Shown here: positions 11,181 to 22,695 of the stretch, piece by piece
Numbering within the stretch: position 1 is the first letter of the stretch
Layout: the number at the start of each line of letters is the position of its first letter
Origin: Dendrocalamus latiflorus
Taxonomy: Eukaryota; Streptophyta; Magnoliopsida; Poales; Poaceae
Assembly: GCA_017311315.1 (NCBI GenBank)
Contig: CM029647.1
Span: 4,224,576-4,288,575, forward strand
Direction of reading: 5' to 3'
DNA length: 64,000 nucleotides
Notes under the pieces: generated by a model
The model's input: the letters and a program-made list of their open reading frames with translations, nothing else
Database searches by the model: none
What the model was told of the DNA's origin: nothing
Position numbers and translations under genes: made by a program

Positions 11181-13425
11181 GACAGCTACAGAACTATGAA
11201 CATTAGGTTAGAAATTCTACTTGAAAACTAGAGAAACGACGAGCTAAGCGCGATCTAATTAGAAATCAATGTGGTCGGATTTCGACGACCAGTTAAAAAT
11301 CAATCGTGATCGGAATTTGTCTACTAGTCAGAAATAAATGTGGTCAAAATTCGACTCTAATGGTCGACGACCAAAGAGTGGTCGAAAACTAACGTAGTCG
11401 AAAGCCAGCGTGGTCAAAATTTGACTCGAGTGATCCAGAGAGTGGTAAAAAACCAATGTGGTTAAAGCCAACGTAGTCGAAGACCAACGCGATCGAAATT
11501 CAACTTGAGTGGTCAACGACTAGAGAGTAGTCGAAAACCAAAGTAGTCAAAAATCAATGTGGTCGAAACCAACATGGTCGAAGGCCAACGAGTGGTCTAA
11601 AACTGACGTGGTCGAATCAGGTCAAAATACGACCAGTGAAATCGACGATCAGTAAGTGGTCAAAACCCCAACGTGGTCAAAAAGAAGTAATGTGGTTGAA
11701 AACTTGAACGTGGTCGAAAATTCGAAGGAACAGAGAAGAGCAGTCCGCTTTCAGCACAGTTTCAAAACAAAAAACGATGAAACTTTTGATCCGTAGATCC
11801 AACAAACAATAATGAAAATCATGGTCAAAGTTGAGATCATTTTTCAATTTGTTGGAAGGTTCCACAAAAATCGAGTCAAAATCAAAATCGGTGAATACAA
11901 CTTGCTCGTGGGTGGACAATAACCAAGATGGGTCTAAATGTATTCCCACGTGTCACATCAAGTTAGAACACCAAAGAAATCAACTCAAATACCATCGGAT
12001 CAAGAAATCACACTTTTAGCCCAAACCAAGCAAAACCGAGTTTTCTCGATAAACTTGCTATCACAGTGTCTAGATGGGTGGAGATAGATTTTCAGAGACA
12101 GTCCATCTCTTACACGTTCTTGGTACAGTAAGATCAAGAAAATAAAAGATGAAAGAACAAACCAACAAAATCAAGAACAAATCAATCAAAATATAATGGA
12201 TCTATGGAAATACACAAAGATTGATGTATTACTTACTTGAGATATAAAATTTTATAGCCACTCCACCTTGAAAGATAAAAAGCACACTAAGTGCACCAAT
12301 CTCAAACCATAAATCTAAATAAGAGAGCATGAGAGGGTTTGGATGGTTAACCTCACATATCTCTAAGCCAACCTCTTTTTATAGATGGGCAAGCAGCCAC
12401 CTACACCACTTAACAAATCATATCCACTATTACAATAGGGAAAATCCGTTAACCCCACACACATAGGCTTTATTCTCACAAGCTCACTTATGCAGCTTTT
12501 CAAACCGCATAAGTGTGCATCTGCTAAATCGTTAGCCTTAATCCAACTTGATTAAATCAGCTCCATCTTGATCTAAACCACTCTCCAATCCATCGTCCAT
12601 GCGTCACGGATTTGATTCAAGATAGTTTTCGATAATTTGGTCAAACTACCAAAATTCCATTCCTTGACTCGGTCATCACCAACCACTGCAAGCAATCACC
12701 GTGCTTGCCACGTGTACCTTCACCACTAGCTCGCCACGCGTCGTCAAGTCTCTCACATCCCGGTTCCACCGAACCACGGGTCACTTGGCCCGTGCAAAGC
12801 TACATGGCGTTTTCCTGCCGTTCAAACTCGCCTTCAACATTTCTTACCTTTCTCGTGCTATGTTTGAGCTCACTGTCTCACCCTATATTCTCGACCCTTC
12901 TAGGCCTCAACTCCTCCATGAGTCTAGCTCCAATCCTCGCCATTGACTATGGTTGACTCCAAGTGACCCTGCACATCCAAAGAGAAAGAAATTGTTTCTA
13001 GACATAAATTCTTCATAACTTGACCTATATTAGTCAAGACATACATCATACTATCTTAATCCATTGACCCAGATCATCCCAACTCAATCTATAACTCAAT
13101 TCCCAAAATCCTATTTTTTGACAAGATCAAAAGTACCGCACCTAACACGTCGGTACTTCCTCAATGCAAAACTACCTCATGCCAAAACGGTACTTCCGCG
13201 CGCTGAAAACCTCGCCTGGGGTTCTCTGAAAAAACATACTGTAACTCAACCCGGTACTTCCGCCAAGCGGAACTACCACTCCTATATTTGCGGTATTTCC
13301 GATTTTCCTAACACTTCTGGAAAATAGTTCAAATCAAATACAATATTTATAAAACTATTTCATAACTTCACAAAACTTATAATGATTTATCATAACAGTA
13401 TTTTGAATCTTCTCACATAATCCTT
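11180..13425 (-). mobile_element. LTR-like dispersed repeat, copy 1
   Basis: Read on the minus strand, this begins TGTGAGAAGATTC at about 13418 and shares long stretches with 20140-21650 and 54975-55858, although divergent. Shared blocks include the 12700-13060 segment (matching 21010-21340 and 55500-55860) and the segment around 12240-12420. A conserved minus-strand TATA box (CTATAAAA) lies at 12376-12383, and its counterpart is at 20676-20682. The downstream half, 11265-11730, is a degenerate array of short words such as GTGGTCGAAAACC. A TG start, an internal promoter and multiple copies suggest LTRs of a large retrotransposon. No primer-binding site, coding region or target duplication was found. 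Confidence 0.55.
11265..11730. repeat. Degenerate GTGGTCGAAAA-type short tandem array
   Basis: About 460 bp in which GGTCGAAAA/TGGTCGACGACC words recur roughly every 20-25 bp with drift. A second array of the same type is at 54975-55450. Both lie inside copies of the same dispersed repeat. Confidence 0.7.
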
Positions 13426-16026
13426 CCGCACGAACCAACCAATAACTATCAAGGTCTGTATAATTTGTGTATTCTCTCGTGAAGTCGGAAGCAAAATGCT
13501 CTTCCCCATAACGCTGAGAACACCTGTGATCTGTAGTTCCTTTAAACCAGTACAGGGACGCGGACAATTGCCGTATAATCGAATTCTTCCCATGGTAAGC
13601 ACTAAGCAGTCTGCATAGCTTGTCTTTTTTTTTTTTTTTGAACTCGCATAGCTTGTCTTCGCGCGTTGCATCATAAAGTGGATTATTACTATCAATGATC
13701 TGACATATCAGTATAATAGCTGCTGCAGGTTAGAAAAAGGACAGGAATTATTGCAAGTGTACTGCAGCTTCGCACCCTACTCGGTCATTGGGACCGGAAA
13801 AATCAGAATTTAGTTACGTTTCGAACTTAGTGATAAAATAATTTAGATTATTTAAGTTGAATTATAAAAATATTATCTAAATTAAACTAAATTTACTTAT
13901 ATTATATTTTAGATGTTTTTTTACGCTCCAAACTAAAATCTACCTCATCCAGATCCGCCCCTGCATCGGGGTGCATGCGTCCTCTGATCCCGGCCACAAA
14001 TGGACGGCACCGGCCGGGCAGCCACGAGCACAGGGAGCCTCCCGTATCATTGATGCCTTTGGGGCGCGCAGCGAGCCCCCACGGCCCTGACCCTCGCCGG
14101 AAAGCGACGGCGACGGGAGCGCCACCGCGGGCAGAGTAGCTTGTACTACCATTAATGCACGCCATGCCATGCCGAAAAAGGACGAGATGGGATCTTGCAA
14201 CGTTGGCTATACAGGCCATTCCCAAGTGTGCTTCCAACAGCACGCTTCATGGCATGTCAGTTTTCACAGGTTCTTGTGTCCTTTCTGAAACTCGACACTA
14301 GTAACTGAATAAATCCATATATGCTAGAAAATACGATTTTACTTGGAAATTGCTCACTTTCGTCTGACCAATTCGTGTTTTTTCAGCTGCCAAAATCCAA
14401 AGATTTTTTGGTGCGGGGACTGAAGATTTGTATCTGCTACTCCGTCAGCAACAAATCACGCGTTAACTGTCCATAACCTTGGGATTATAGAATGAAAGAA
14501 ATGCACGAATTTTTCAGCAGGATGGACGTCCTCATAATATACTCCTACGATCAATCAAGGATAAAATCTATTCCTGAATGGACGCAGACGCTAAACATTT
14601 GTTTCAATTAGTCCCTTAATTATTAGCCCTCCTATAGGATAGCTCCCGTTGGCTCCCGTTAGTTTTGTAAATTTTCTTTTCTCTTTTTTTCTATTTACTC
14701 TTTTGCACTCTTTCCTGAAGGCAGTCTCCTGCTGATCGTTAAAAAAAAAAACTATGCAGCTGTGGAGATGAAACTACGTCCTCTCGTAATCTCACTATAG
14801 TAAAACATAGCTGTTTGTGCAGTTTACTCAGTTGTCGCCGACATCATAGAATTCTGCGAGTAACGCCAAGCTGGGATAGTCCAAACTTGTCGACGTATCC
14901 CTGCCTGGACATAAGACCGGATAGCACTTGCCAACCAACTTGCTCCTAGTACTACCAGTCGTTTTCCTCGATCTGTTTGTTTCTCTCTTGCTCGTCAATT
15001 TAATTTAGTACCGGGATTTGATCGATCGCACAATGACGCTTGTGGCCAGAGTTTTGGGTTGTTACATCCAACTAGACGAGTGGCTTGGCGACTAGTCTTA
15101 TAATGTTTTTATTTGTATTTTTACATCCATTATAATACAATTCATAACCTGAATTTTTTTAAATTTAAGATATTTCTTTATGCGGCAATAGATTATGTAT
15201 AGGCATATTGTTTGTGGGATATCGTTACTCCTATTGATCACAATTTCTTCTTTTTTGTAGCAAGAGTACATTCAAACTTAATTTTATATCTTGTAACTAA
15301 AACTTCCATGTTCTTTTTTTATGTAATTATATTGTGGTAAAAATAATGGTAAACTCGTGTCTTAGTTAATCCTATATTGACTACGGAGAAAAAAACATTA
15401 TATTACTTCATACGTGGTTTATTATAATCTTTTATAAATATATTGTATTTTTAATACTTAGATTTTAATGCGATCATTTTCCTGTGGCCTAACCATAAGA
15501 TCAGTTATTGACTCATCTGCAACCATAGTCCACAATTGCGTGCTTTGAATGGTATGTCATGCAACCATAATGCTCAGCTTTCGAAGGAAGCTTTCGAGAC
15601 GTTGATCTACATCTTGTTTGAAACTGAATATTTTCTTCCATACCTATTAATTCGTGCTTGCTTCGGCATCTTATAGACCAGTCCTTGTGCATGATGTGTA
15701 CTATGCCTTGTGGACATCTTTCTCATGCATGAATTGCATCTCTCCGAGAGCTTCCTTAATCAACTCCACTTGATTAGTGCAATAGCCAATAAAGCATCCA
15801 CCATATTTATATTTGGTCTTGCAATGTTGGAGTCCGGCACCATAATTTGTATCGACATATGATATATCTGATCTTAGGATGCCTAGGTGCATATTGATAT
15901 TGGTCATCACCCTATGTGATATGCTAGCTATGATCATTCTGCGTACATGCCTGTAGTTTCATACTTCCATTAGTTCTTGGATGTTACGCACCGCTGGTTT
16001 GATGTGTGGACGCACCGCACATGTCT
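13426..16026. other. Intergenic with one small GC island and one orphan ORF
   Basis: No supported gene. A GC-rich block at about 13960-14130 gives a 113-codon minus frame (13902-14243) with no known domain. A 78-codon minus-strand frame at 15701-15937 contains CKTKYKYGGCFIGYCTNQ and continues a broken frame from further upstream. I do not recognise it; it could be a relic of a real gene or transposon protein. A poly-T run sits at 13627-13641. Confidence 0.45.
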
Positions 16027-16190
16027 CACTACTGCAAAAAATATCATCAAAGACGGTTCAAAAACGACATTATAGATAGTTTTATAAGTCATCTGAGTTT
16101 ATAGGTCATTAATGACATGAGGTCATCACCAACAGTTCCAAACCGTCTGTGATACACACTATCACAAATGATTATTAACTCATAACATGT
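16027..16190. mobile_element. CACTA-type 5' terminus, partner end not found
   Basis: CACTACTGCAAAAAATATC followed by AGACGGTTC and AACCGTCTGTGATA words repeats the terminal and subterminal design of the complete element at 6156-7003. No matching CAGTAGTG-type end followed by the flanking TCT was found downstream, so it is truncated or buried by later insertions. Confidence 0.45.
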
Positions 16191-16905
16191 GAGAACCCTC
16201 AAAATAAATTAACCAAAAGCACACTATTAAGACAATTAATATGTCAATAAGAGCAATCGCATTTAAAAAGGAAAAGTAATGAATAAAATTTACATTTGCA
16301 CAAATCAAATGAGAATATATTAAAATCAACAATCTAATTTACAAAAAGAACTCAATTACAATAATTATCCTCACAAATGAATTCACAGACATAATTTCAA
16401 TTGTCAAATTTACAAGAATAAATATTACAACGCAATATTACAATCTTTGGAAATTCATCTCATACAACAAAGACATGCAAACATGAAATTACATCAAAAC
16501 TACATCAAAAACTCCCTATCATCATAGCCAGCAAAATACCTGTATCAAATAGTTAGACAAAAAGACAACTGAAACTAAATAGTAAAATTGCCGTTAGAAA
16601 TCTGGGTTATAATTTTTGCACTTAGGCAAAACGCGCATAGAGATACCTGGATTGTCTAGGGCCAATCGGCACCATCTCACGTATTTAGATGTTCATCATC
16701 TGGCATTTCAAACTTACCTCCTTACCTGTTGAAGCCATACCACAGGATTCACTCCTCCAAGAGCATGCACAAAGCCACCTGTCACCCATGGCCAACCAAA
16801 AAGCCACAAGTCCAACTCTCAGGATGGACAACAGAAACATAGAGCCACGTTTCACCCTCTTGCCACCAGTCAGCACAAGTAATTAAGCCAGCTAATTAGC
16901 AAAGC
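16191..16905. other. AT-rich DNA, possibly CACTA interior
   Basis: No gene. Low-complexity A-rich sequence up to about 16650, then a short unassigned segment. The final 8 bases (16898-16905, TAGCAAAG) are the target duplication of the neighbouring hAT element. Confidence 0.5.
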
Positions 16906-19900
16906 AGTGGCGAAGCCAGGATAAATGGCCGCCGGGGTCGATACTCAGTACTAATCGAGCATTAACTTATAGGTTGCGATAATATAATACCATACATAAC
17001 ATAAATTAATATGATAATAACTGCATATTGTGACAAAAGAATCTTTTACAAATTACAACAGTAGTTACCTCTTACAGTGTCACCCGACGACTACGATCCT
17101 CCATCTTGTGAAAGCGAACTATCACATCGTCAATTGGAATTGTGGTCAAAAATCCTTGTTCTACGAAGCATATGATACAATCATTCATAAATCCATCTCC
17201 AATACGATTTCTCATTATTGTCTTCACAATTTTCATTGCCGAAAAGCACCTCCCCACCGATGCAGTGGCGATAGGAAGAACTAGTACTAGCTTGAGAAGC
17301 CGATAGACCAAAGGAAAAGCCAAATGTTTCTTTGTACCCACCATCAACCTAGCAAGCTCAGAAATAGTGTTCAAGTTGGCAAATCTTTCATCTGCTCGTA
17401 TGTTGTCAATGTAAATATTAAGCTCACGGTCAAGATCCTTCAGTTGTGTTGAATTGAAATCATCAGGATATGACTTAGCTAACTCCATTAAACTCTCAAC
17501 TTTGAAAGCCTCAAAAGAATTCTGGGGATTAAAAGCAGCGATATGAGTAAGTAACTAAGAGTTTACCTCATTGAAACGATCATTAAACTCTGTAAGCTGC
17601 AAGTCAATAATTGGGTTCAAGCAGTCATATCTATAATGCTGATAGTTGGTGCGGTTGGTCTTTTTTCTTGGCTTATGGCGATCAATATATTCCTCATCCA
17701 TATCCAACTTAGCAATGCCATGCTCTTCACAGAAAGAGTATACAGACTGCAACAAAGAATCCCAACCATCATCCCTAATTTGCTGAAATTTTTGCTTGGT
17801 TAACTTCACCTCTAACATGGCCTCCAGGATATCTTTGTCTTGCCTCTGCAAGGACAGTGACAAAGATTTTGCATGGCCTAAAATAAGCAACATTAAGTGC
17901 AAGTGAAACACAAAGTCAAAATCCTTCAGATAGTCTAGGAGACCACGAGCTTGCCGTCTCTTTGCATCATTTGGACCTTCTTTTTCAACATATTGGAGAA
18001 CTTCAATAACTTCGGGGAATAGATTGCTTAGGCTCTTGAGGGTTTTATAATGAGAACCCCAACGCGTGTCTCCAGCTCTTTGAAGGGATTGTTCTTGATT
18101 TAATCCAGTTCCACTGCTTAGTTGTCCACTGCCTATGGCTTTTCTGACTCTCTCCTGTTGACTTTCTCGAATCATATCAAGCTCCTGCCACACTAAGCAA
18201 TAGAGATATCATGTCAAAGAAATCACTAGCATCATCATTCTTTTTAGCCACTGCGACAAATGACTAATTGTAGTTGATGGGCAAAGCAGTGTATATAATA
18301 TGCTGAGCTATTCTCTCTTGTGATTAAAGCCCTTAATCCATTGAATTCACCTCTCATATTGCTGGCTCCATCATAACCTTGTCCTCTAATTTGTTTTATG
18401 CTCAAGCCATACTTAGCAAACAAATGATCAAGGTTAGATTTTAGACATGAAGTCGACGTCTCTTGCACATGAACAACAGCAATAAGTCTCTCCTTTATTA
18501 CCCCAAGCTTATCAACATACCGCAAGACAACTGCCATCTGTTCCTTTCCAGACACATCAGCTGACTCATCCACTAACAAGCAAAACACATCACCACCAAT
18601 TTCTTCAACAATAGATTTCACTATAATCTGAAAAAAAAACAGGTAGCAATTAGTTTACCTTTATAGACTATGAGATGAAATAATTTGTAAAATAAAAAAA
18701 TTGATTTACCTCAGCAAAACAGTTCGCAATGTCCCTTTGAATCTCCGGAGCAATCATCTTATTATTTTTAGGAGCATTACTTCCAACAACCTTCTTTACT
18801 TTGTCATTTTCATCTGCCAAAAGCTGTACTAACTCTCGAAAATTCCCCTTATATGTGGACTGCTCTGTTTCATCATGGCCACGAAAAGCTAAGCCTTGAT
18901 GCAACAAGTATCGGACAGCTTTAATTGATGTCTTCAATCGAATTAGATGCTGCTCTTTAGTGATATTACTTTGCTTGTTTATAGCATCACCAATCGACTG
19001 GCCAGGCTTCAACAAATTGTCACATCTTTTCATAGCCGTGTTATGAAAACTATTGCATTTGCTGCCTACATGATCTCGAAGCATGTCAGATTTGTTCCAG
19101 CCATCCTAGCCATCTACTACAAATGCATCATTCCCACCTTGTCCCTTGTTGCAATCTCTGAACAAGTAACAGTATAAACAAAAACACCTATCCTCCTTTT
19201 CACTATACTCTAGCCAATCATACTTAGTGAACCATTCATGTTGACACCGCCGTGGAAAACCTGCTATCATCGTCGTTGGAAACATAAAACCAGGTGGAGG
19301 CTTACAAGGACCTCTAATCAAATATTTTCGCCTAATGTCATTTTGCAGCTTTTCACCTATGTAATCTGATATCCTCCTTCTATCTGCTGGATCATATGGA
19401 AGCTCATCAAAATTTACCTCATGTCGTGAGATCCGTGAAGTGCGCTGAATAGTACGATTAGTGTTTGCTGCAGGGACATCTCCATCTCTTCTTGCTCTTG
19501 AAGTGTCTCCATTATTATTCTCATCATCAGCGGCTGGTGGTAATTTCCTTTTGAAGAATCCTTCCAATTTGCTCTGATTGCCTATCAAATTAGTCATATC
19601 ATAAAAATTATAGCTGATACTAATGTGCAAGCCGTACTGAACTAGTAAATTAGCATAGATTAGATACCTGGCATCTTGGCCTGAAAGAGCACGTTACGCA
19701 AGGAGCCAACGGAGGCCACAAAGCTTTTTGCCGGCGGCGGCTGCCCGCTGGCCGCTGGGATTTGCGGTTGCGGCTCACAGTCACGGCCAATCGGCAATCG
19801 CCGGATCGCCCTCGCAAAGGATTTCAGACGGGAGACTACGAAGATGAATAGATGATGAAAGGGTGCAGGTCAAGGCGTGCGACGTGCTGCCGTCTGCCAG

Positions 19901-20131
19901 GCTGTAGCGGAGGCCAGAAGCAAGCCAACGTTTGGCATTCTCGCTAATGGGCTGAGGAGATACCGAGATACTCTTAGTTTAGTTGGACTGCTGCTAATGG
20001 GCTGCCGGCCGCCGGGGTCGTATATATTTTTTATCGGGGTCTAAGCTGGCAAAAAAACCACGGGGTACACGTACGACTGCAAAGTCGTCGGTGTCGGACG
20101 ACCCCGTTGAGTGAACGTAGCTTCGCCACTG
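16906..20131 (-). mobile_element. Full-length hAT transposon with decayed transposase
   Basis: A 3226-bp element bounded by the 12-bp inverted repeat CAGTGGCGAAGC (16906) and GCTTCGCCACTG (ending 20131), with a perfect 8-bp duplication TAGCAAAG at 16898-16905 and 20132-20139. The 8-bp duplication and CAGTGG-type ends are diagnostic of hAT. The transposase lies on the minus strand. The 450 bp between its start and the right end are GC-rich leader sequence. Confidence 0.94.
17072..19674 (-). pseudogene. hAT transposase relic (TTF-type zinc finger, DUF4371, hAT dimerisation)
   Basis: DNA-cutting transposase of its host element, now inactive. A tiny first exon (ATG at 19674 to 19668) joins an 86-bp intron and then a long frame from 19581. 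Order: KLEGFFKRK start; TTF-type zinc finger around CFCLYCYLFRDC; DUF4371 core with DESADVSGKEQMAVVLRYVD and YDGASNMRGEFNGL; RWGSHYKTL block; C-terminal hAT dimerisation region with ATASVGRCFSAMKIVK, ending at a TAA at 17072. Breaks: in-frame TAG stops at 19106-19108 and 17555-17557; a frameshift near 18263; a second shift plus a small deletion near 18190; and one probable true intron at about 18630-18708. Related proteins are often called TTF-type zinc finger HAT-dimerisation proteins. Confidence 0.92.
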
Positions 20132-20139
20132 TAGCAAAG

Positions 20140-21650
20140 TCTTTGGTGGACGTAGAGTTTGGGGCGATGTCTCGTTACAACTAAAATCAATGATTAAGAC
20201 TTACTCATGGGCAGAGGATAGCCAAGATGACTTTGCGTATGTTCCCACATGTCACAGCAAGTAAGAACACAGAAGAAATCACTCCAAAAACCCTCAGATC
20301 AAGATGTCATTTGGAAGATAAAAAATGTGCAAAAACCAAGTTTCTTGATGAACTTGTTACCAACATGCCTAGATAGGTGGAAGATGATCCCCAGAAGTAT
20401 TCTCCATCGCTTATATGTACTTGTTACTGCAAGATCATGAAAAGGGTGAGAAGAGAAAAAATCAACCAAAATAAGTGCAAATCAGTCAAATAGTGAGGGC
20501 CATAGAGAATATCAAAAATTGAATCTAATGTTGCTTGAGAAGAAAAGTTTTATAGGCACTCCACCTTGGAGGACAGAGAGCACACAACCTCTCAACTCAA
20601 AACCCTAACTCTAAAACAAGAGAGCACATGAGAGGTGGGTTGGATGGTTAACCAAATGTATCCATCCCACCCTCCTTTTATAGATGGGCTAGCCAGCCAC
20701 ATCAACTACACAGTGGATACTATCCACTTAGCACAATAAAAAAAATCCGGTAACCTCACACATACAGATTTTACTCACACATGTTCTTATACACGCTTTT
20801 CAAAGCGTATAAGCCTGAATTCATTAAATCCTTAGTCTTGATCTATCTTGCTCAAACCAGCTCCACCTTGACCTAAACCGTTCTTCCAAGCACCACTCAT
20901 ACGCCGTGGTTTTCATCTACGGTGGTTTCTGGTATTTTTTATCAAACTACCAAAATATCACTCGTTGACCCAATCATCACCATTCATTGCAAGCAATTGC
21001 CATGCTTGTCACATATATGTGCACCACTAGCTTGCCACACGTCGTCAAGTCTCTCCCATCCCGGTTCCATTGAACCACGGCTCACTTGGCCCATCCAAGT
21101 CACATGGTGCAATCCTGCCGTTCGAACTCACCTTTAATATTTTTCGCATTTCTTGTACCATGCTTGAGCTTACCATCTCACCTAATATTCTCGATTGTTC
21201 TGGGCCTCGGCTCCTCCACGAGCATACCCTTACTCCTCATTGCTGACCACAGTTGACTACAAACGACCCTACACATTCAAGAATAAAGAAATCGTTTTGG
21301 AGTATAAGTTCTTCATAACTTGACCTATGTTAGCAGTAGCATAGCTCATATAGCATAAAACCACTGACCAAACACACCAAAACTCATTTTGCAACTCAAA
21401 ATCACAAGATCAAAATTCTGGCTGAAACTTAATTGTCTGGCCAGTCTGACCGGTGAGACCAACCAGTCAGACCGCCAACACGTGGCCGGTCTGACCGCTG
21501 AGACTAACTGATCAGACCGGTGGCACAATGTCGGCCTGACCAGCCTTTCTCTGGACCAACCAGCAACACTGCCATTCTTTTTCTTAAATATCTTAAATTG
21601 TAATAGTTCATCACACCATAAATTAGGATATTCTCACATAATCCTTCAAT
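20140..21650 (-). mobile_element. LTR-like dispersed repeat, copy 2
   Basis: Divergent second copy of the family at 11180-13425. Minus-strand start TGTGAGAATATCC at about 21641 and TATA box CTATAAAA at 20676-20682. Around 21440-21540 it has several copies of the palindromic word CGGTCTGACCGG and variants, which copy 1 lacks. The left limit runs into the hAT target duplication, so its true end is not defined. The GTGGTCGAAAA array seen in copies 1 and 3 is absent. Confidence 0.55.
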
Positions 21651-22094
21651 ACCCAACAGAAATCCACAATTCTTGGGATATGTGAACGAAAATCCGGGAA
21701 TTTCCCGGGTCACAGAAAAAAAATTTGAACTGTTTGACATGGAATTTCTGCTTCTAAATAACGTATTATCAAGGGGCACTTAGATAAATCTCTTACATAA
21801 ATAGAATTTTCTTTCTACTTTCATACAAATAGAACCGTTCCTCGTAAAATACCTACAAACTTTGTGTTATTTATGTTGCAACAGGAAAGGCACTTCACAG
21901 GAGCACCGACAGACTGTGACCTCACTCCCCCGATGTGCTCGTTGGCTGATACAGAAACACATACTGCAAAGTCAAGAAAAATGACATGGATCACTGGAAC
22001 AGGAAAGGGACAAGCACAGAGACAGATCTCATTTACCTGATCTATTCATCTAGGTCTGCTTGTATGCGACTTTGCGGCAGTAGGTTTTGGTTAA
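21651..22094. other. Intergenic, nothing recognised
   Basis: Short non-coding stretch. 22092-22094 (TAA) is the target duplication of the next MITE. Confidence 0.6.
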
Positions 22095-22324
22095 GAGCAT
22101 CTCCAACAGTGACTTATGAGCTAGCTCTAAGCATATTATTTCATATTTTAATAGAAGAGAGAGAAAAGCTATCTCTTGATCAAGAGCTAGTCTCATACAC
22201 ACATTCCAAGATTATGTGAGAGTGTCATGTGAGGCTATTTATGTTATGAGCTATGTGCTAAAGTTAGTACTATTGGAGAAGTTATCTTAGAGCTAGTAAC
22301 TAGCTCATACTGTTGGAGATGCCC
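22095..22324. mobile_element. Tourist-like MITE, GAGCATCTCCAAC ends
   Basis: A 230-bp element with inverted ends GAGCATCTCCAACAGT and its mirror (reverse reads GGGCATCTCCAACAGT), flanked by TAA at 22092-22094 and 22325-22327. Internal AGCTAGCTC words. Same design as 54307-54587. Confidence 0.85.
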
Positions 22325-22327
22325 TAA

Positions 22328-22683
22328 GAGCCAAAGATCTGCCGACGTTCGTGCGCCCAAATCGAAGAAGAAGCAACCAAGCGACAAAGACTTATCGCTT
22401 CTGTTGATGCCGACGTATGTGACGTGCTCGCGCCTCATGGAGCGACGCGAGAGCAGAGCTATACTTTTTTACAGTTTGGGGTTTCGAGGCTGCCGGTGCC
22501 GGGTGATCGCACTACACACGCCTCCATTCCATGAGACCAAACAAAACGTCTTCTGGCTTCCTCATTGTCTATGGATGCTCTGCTCTACTTGCTTCTTTCA
22601 GTTTGAAACGCGATAATTCCACGGAATTCCTGCCAAAACTAACCTATCTATGATAAATCTTTTATAATTAAAATTCATGTAAT
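22328..22683. other. Intergenic, nothing recognised
   Basis: Short stretch between a MITE and a retroposon. No domain in any frame. Confidence 0.6.
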
Positions 22684-22695
22684 ATCTATGCACGC

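Noticed and set aside
16881..16900. Match of TTAAGCCAGCTAATTAG to the MULE arm near 49340, suggesting the hAT inserted into a second MULE
   Set aside because: The match is about 17 bp, partly palindromic, and no further similarity flanks it.
17488..17563. Possible intron in the hAT transposase between the last two blocks
   Set aside because: The two blocks are in the same frame and the intervening codons read as plausible protein with one TAG, so a nonsense mutation explains it better than splicing.
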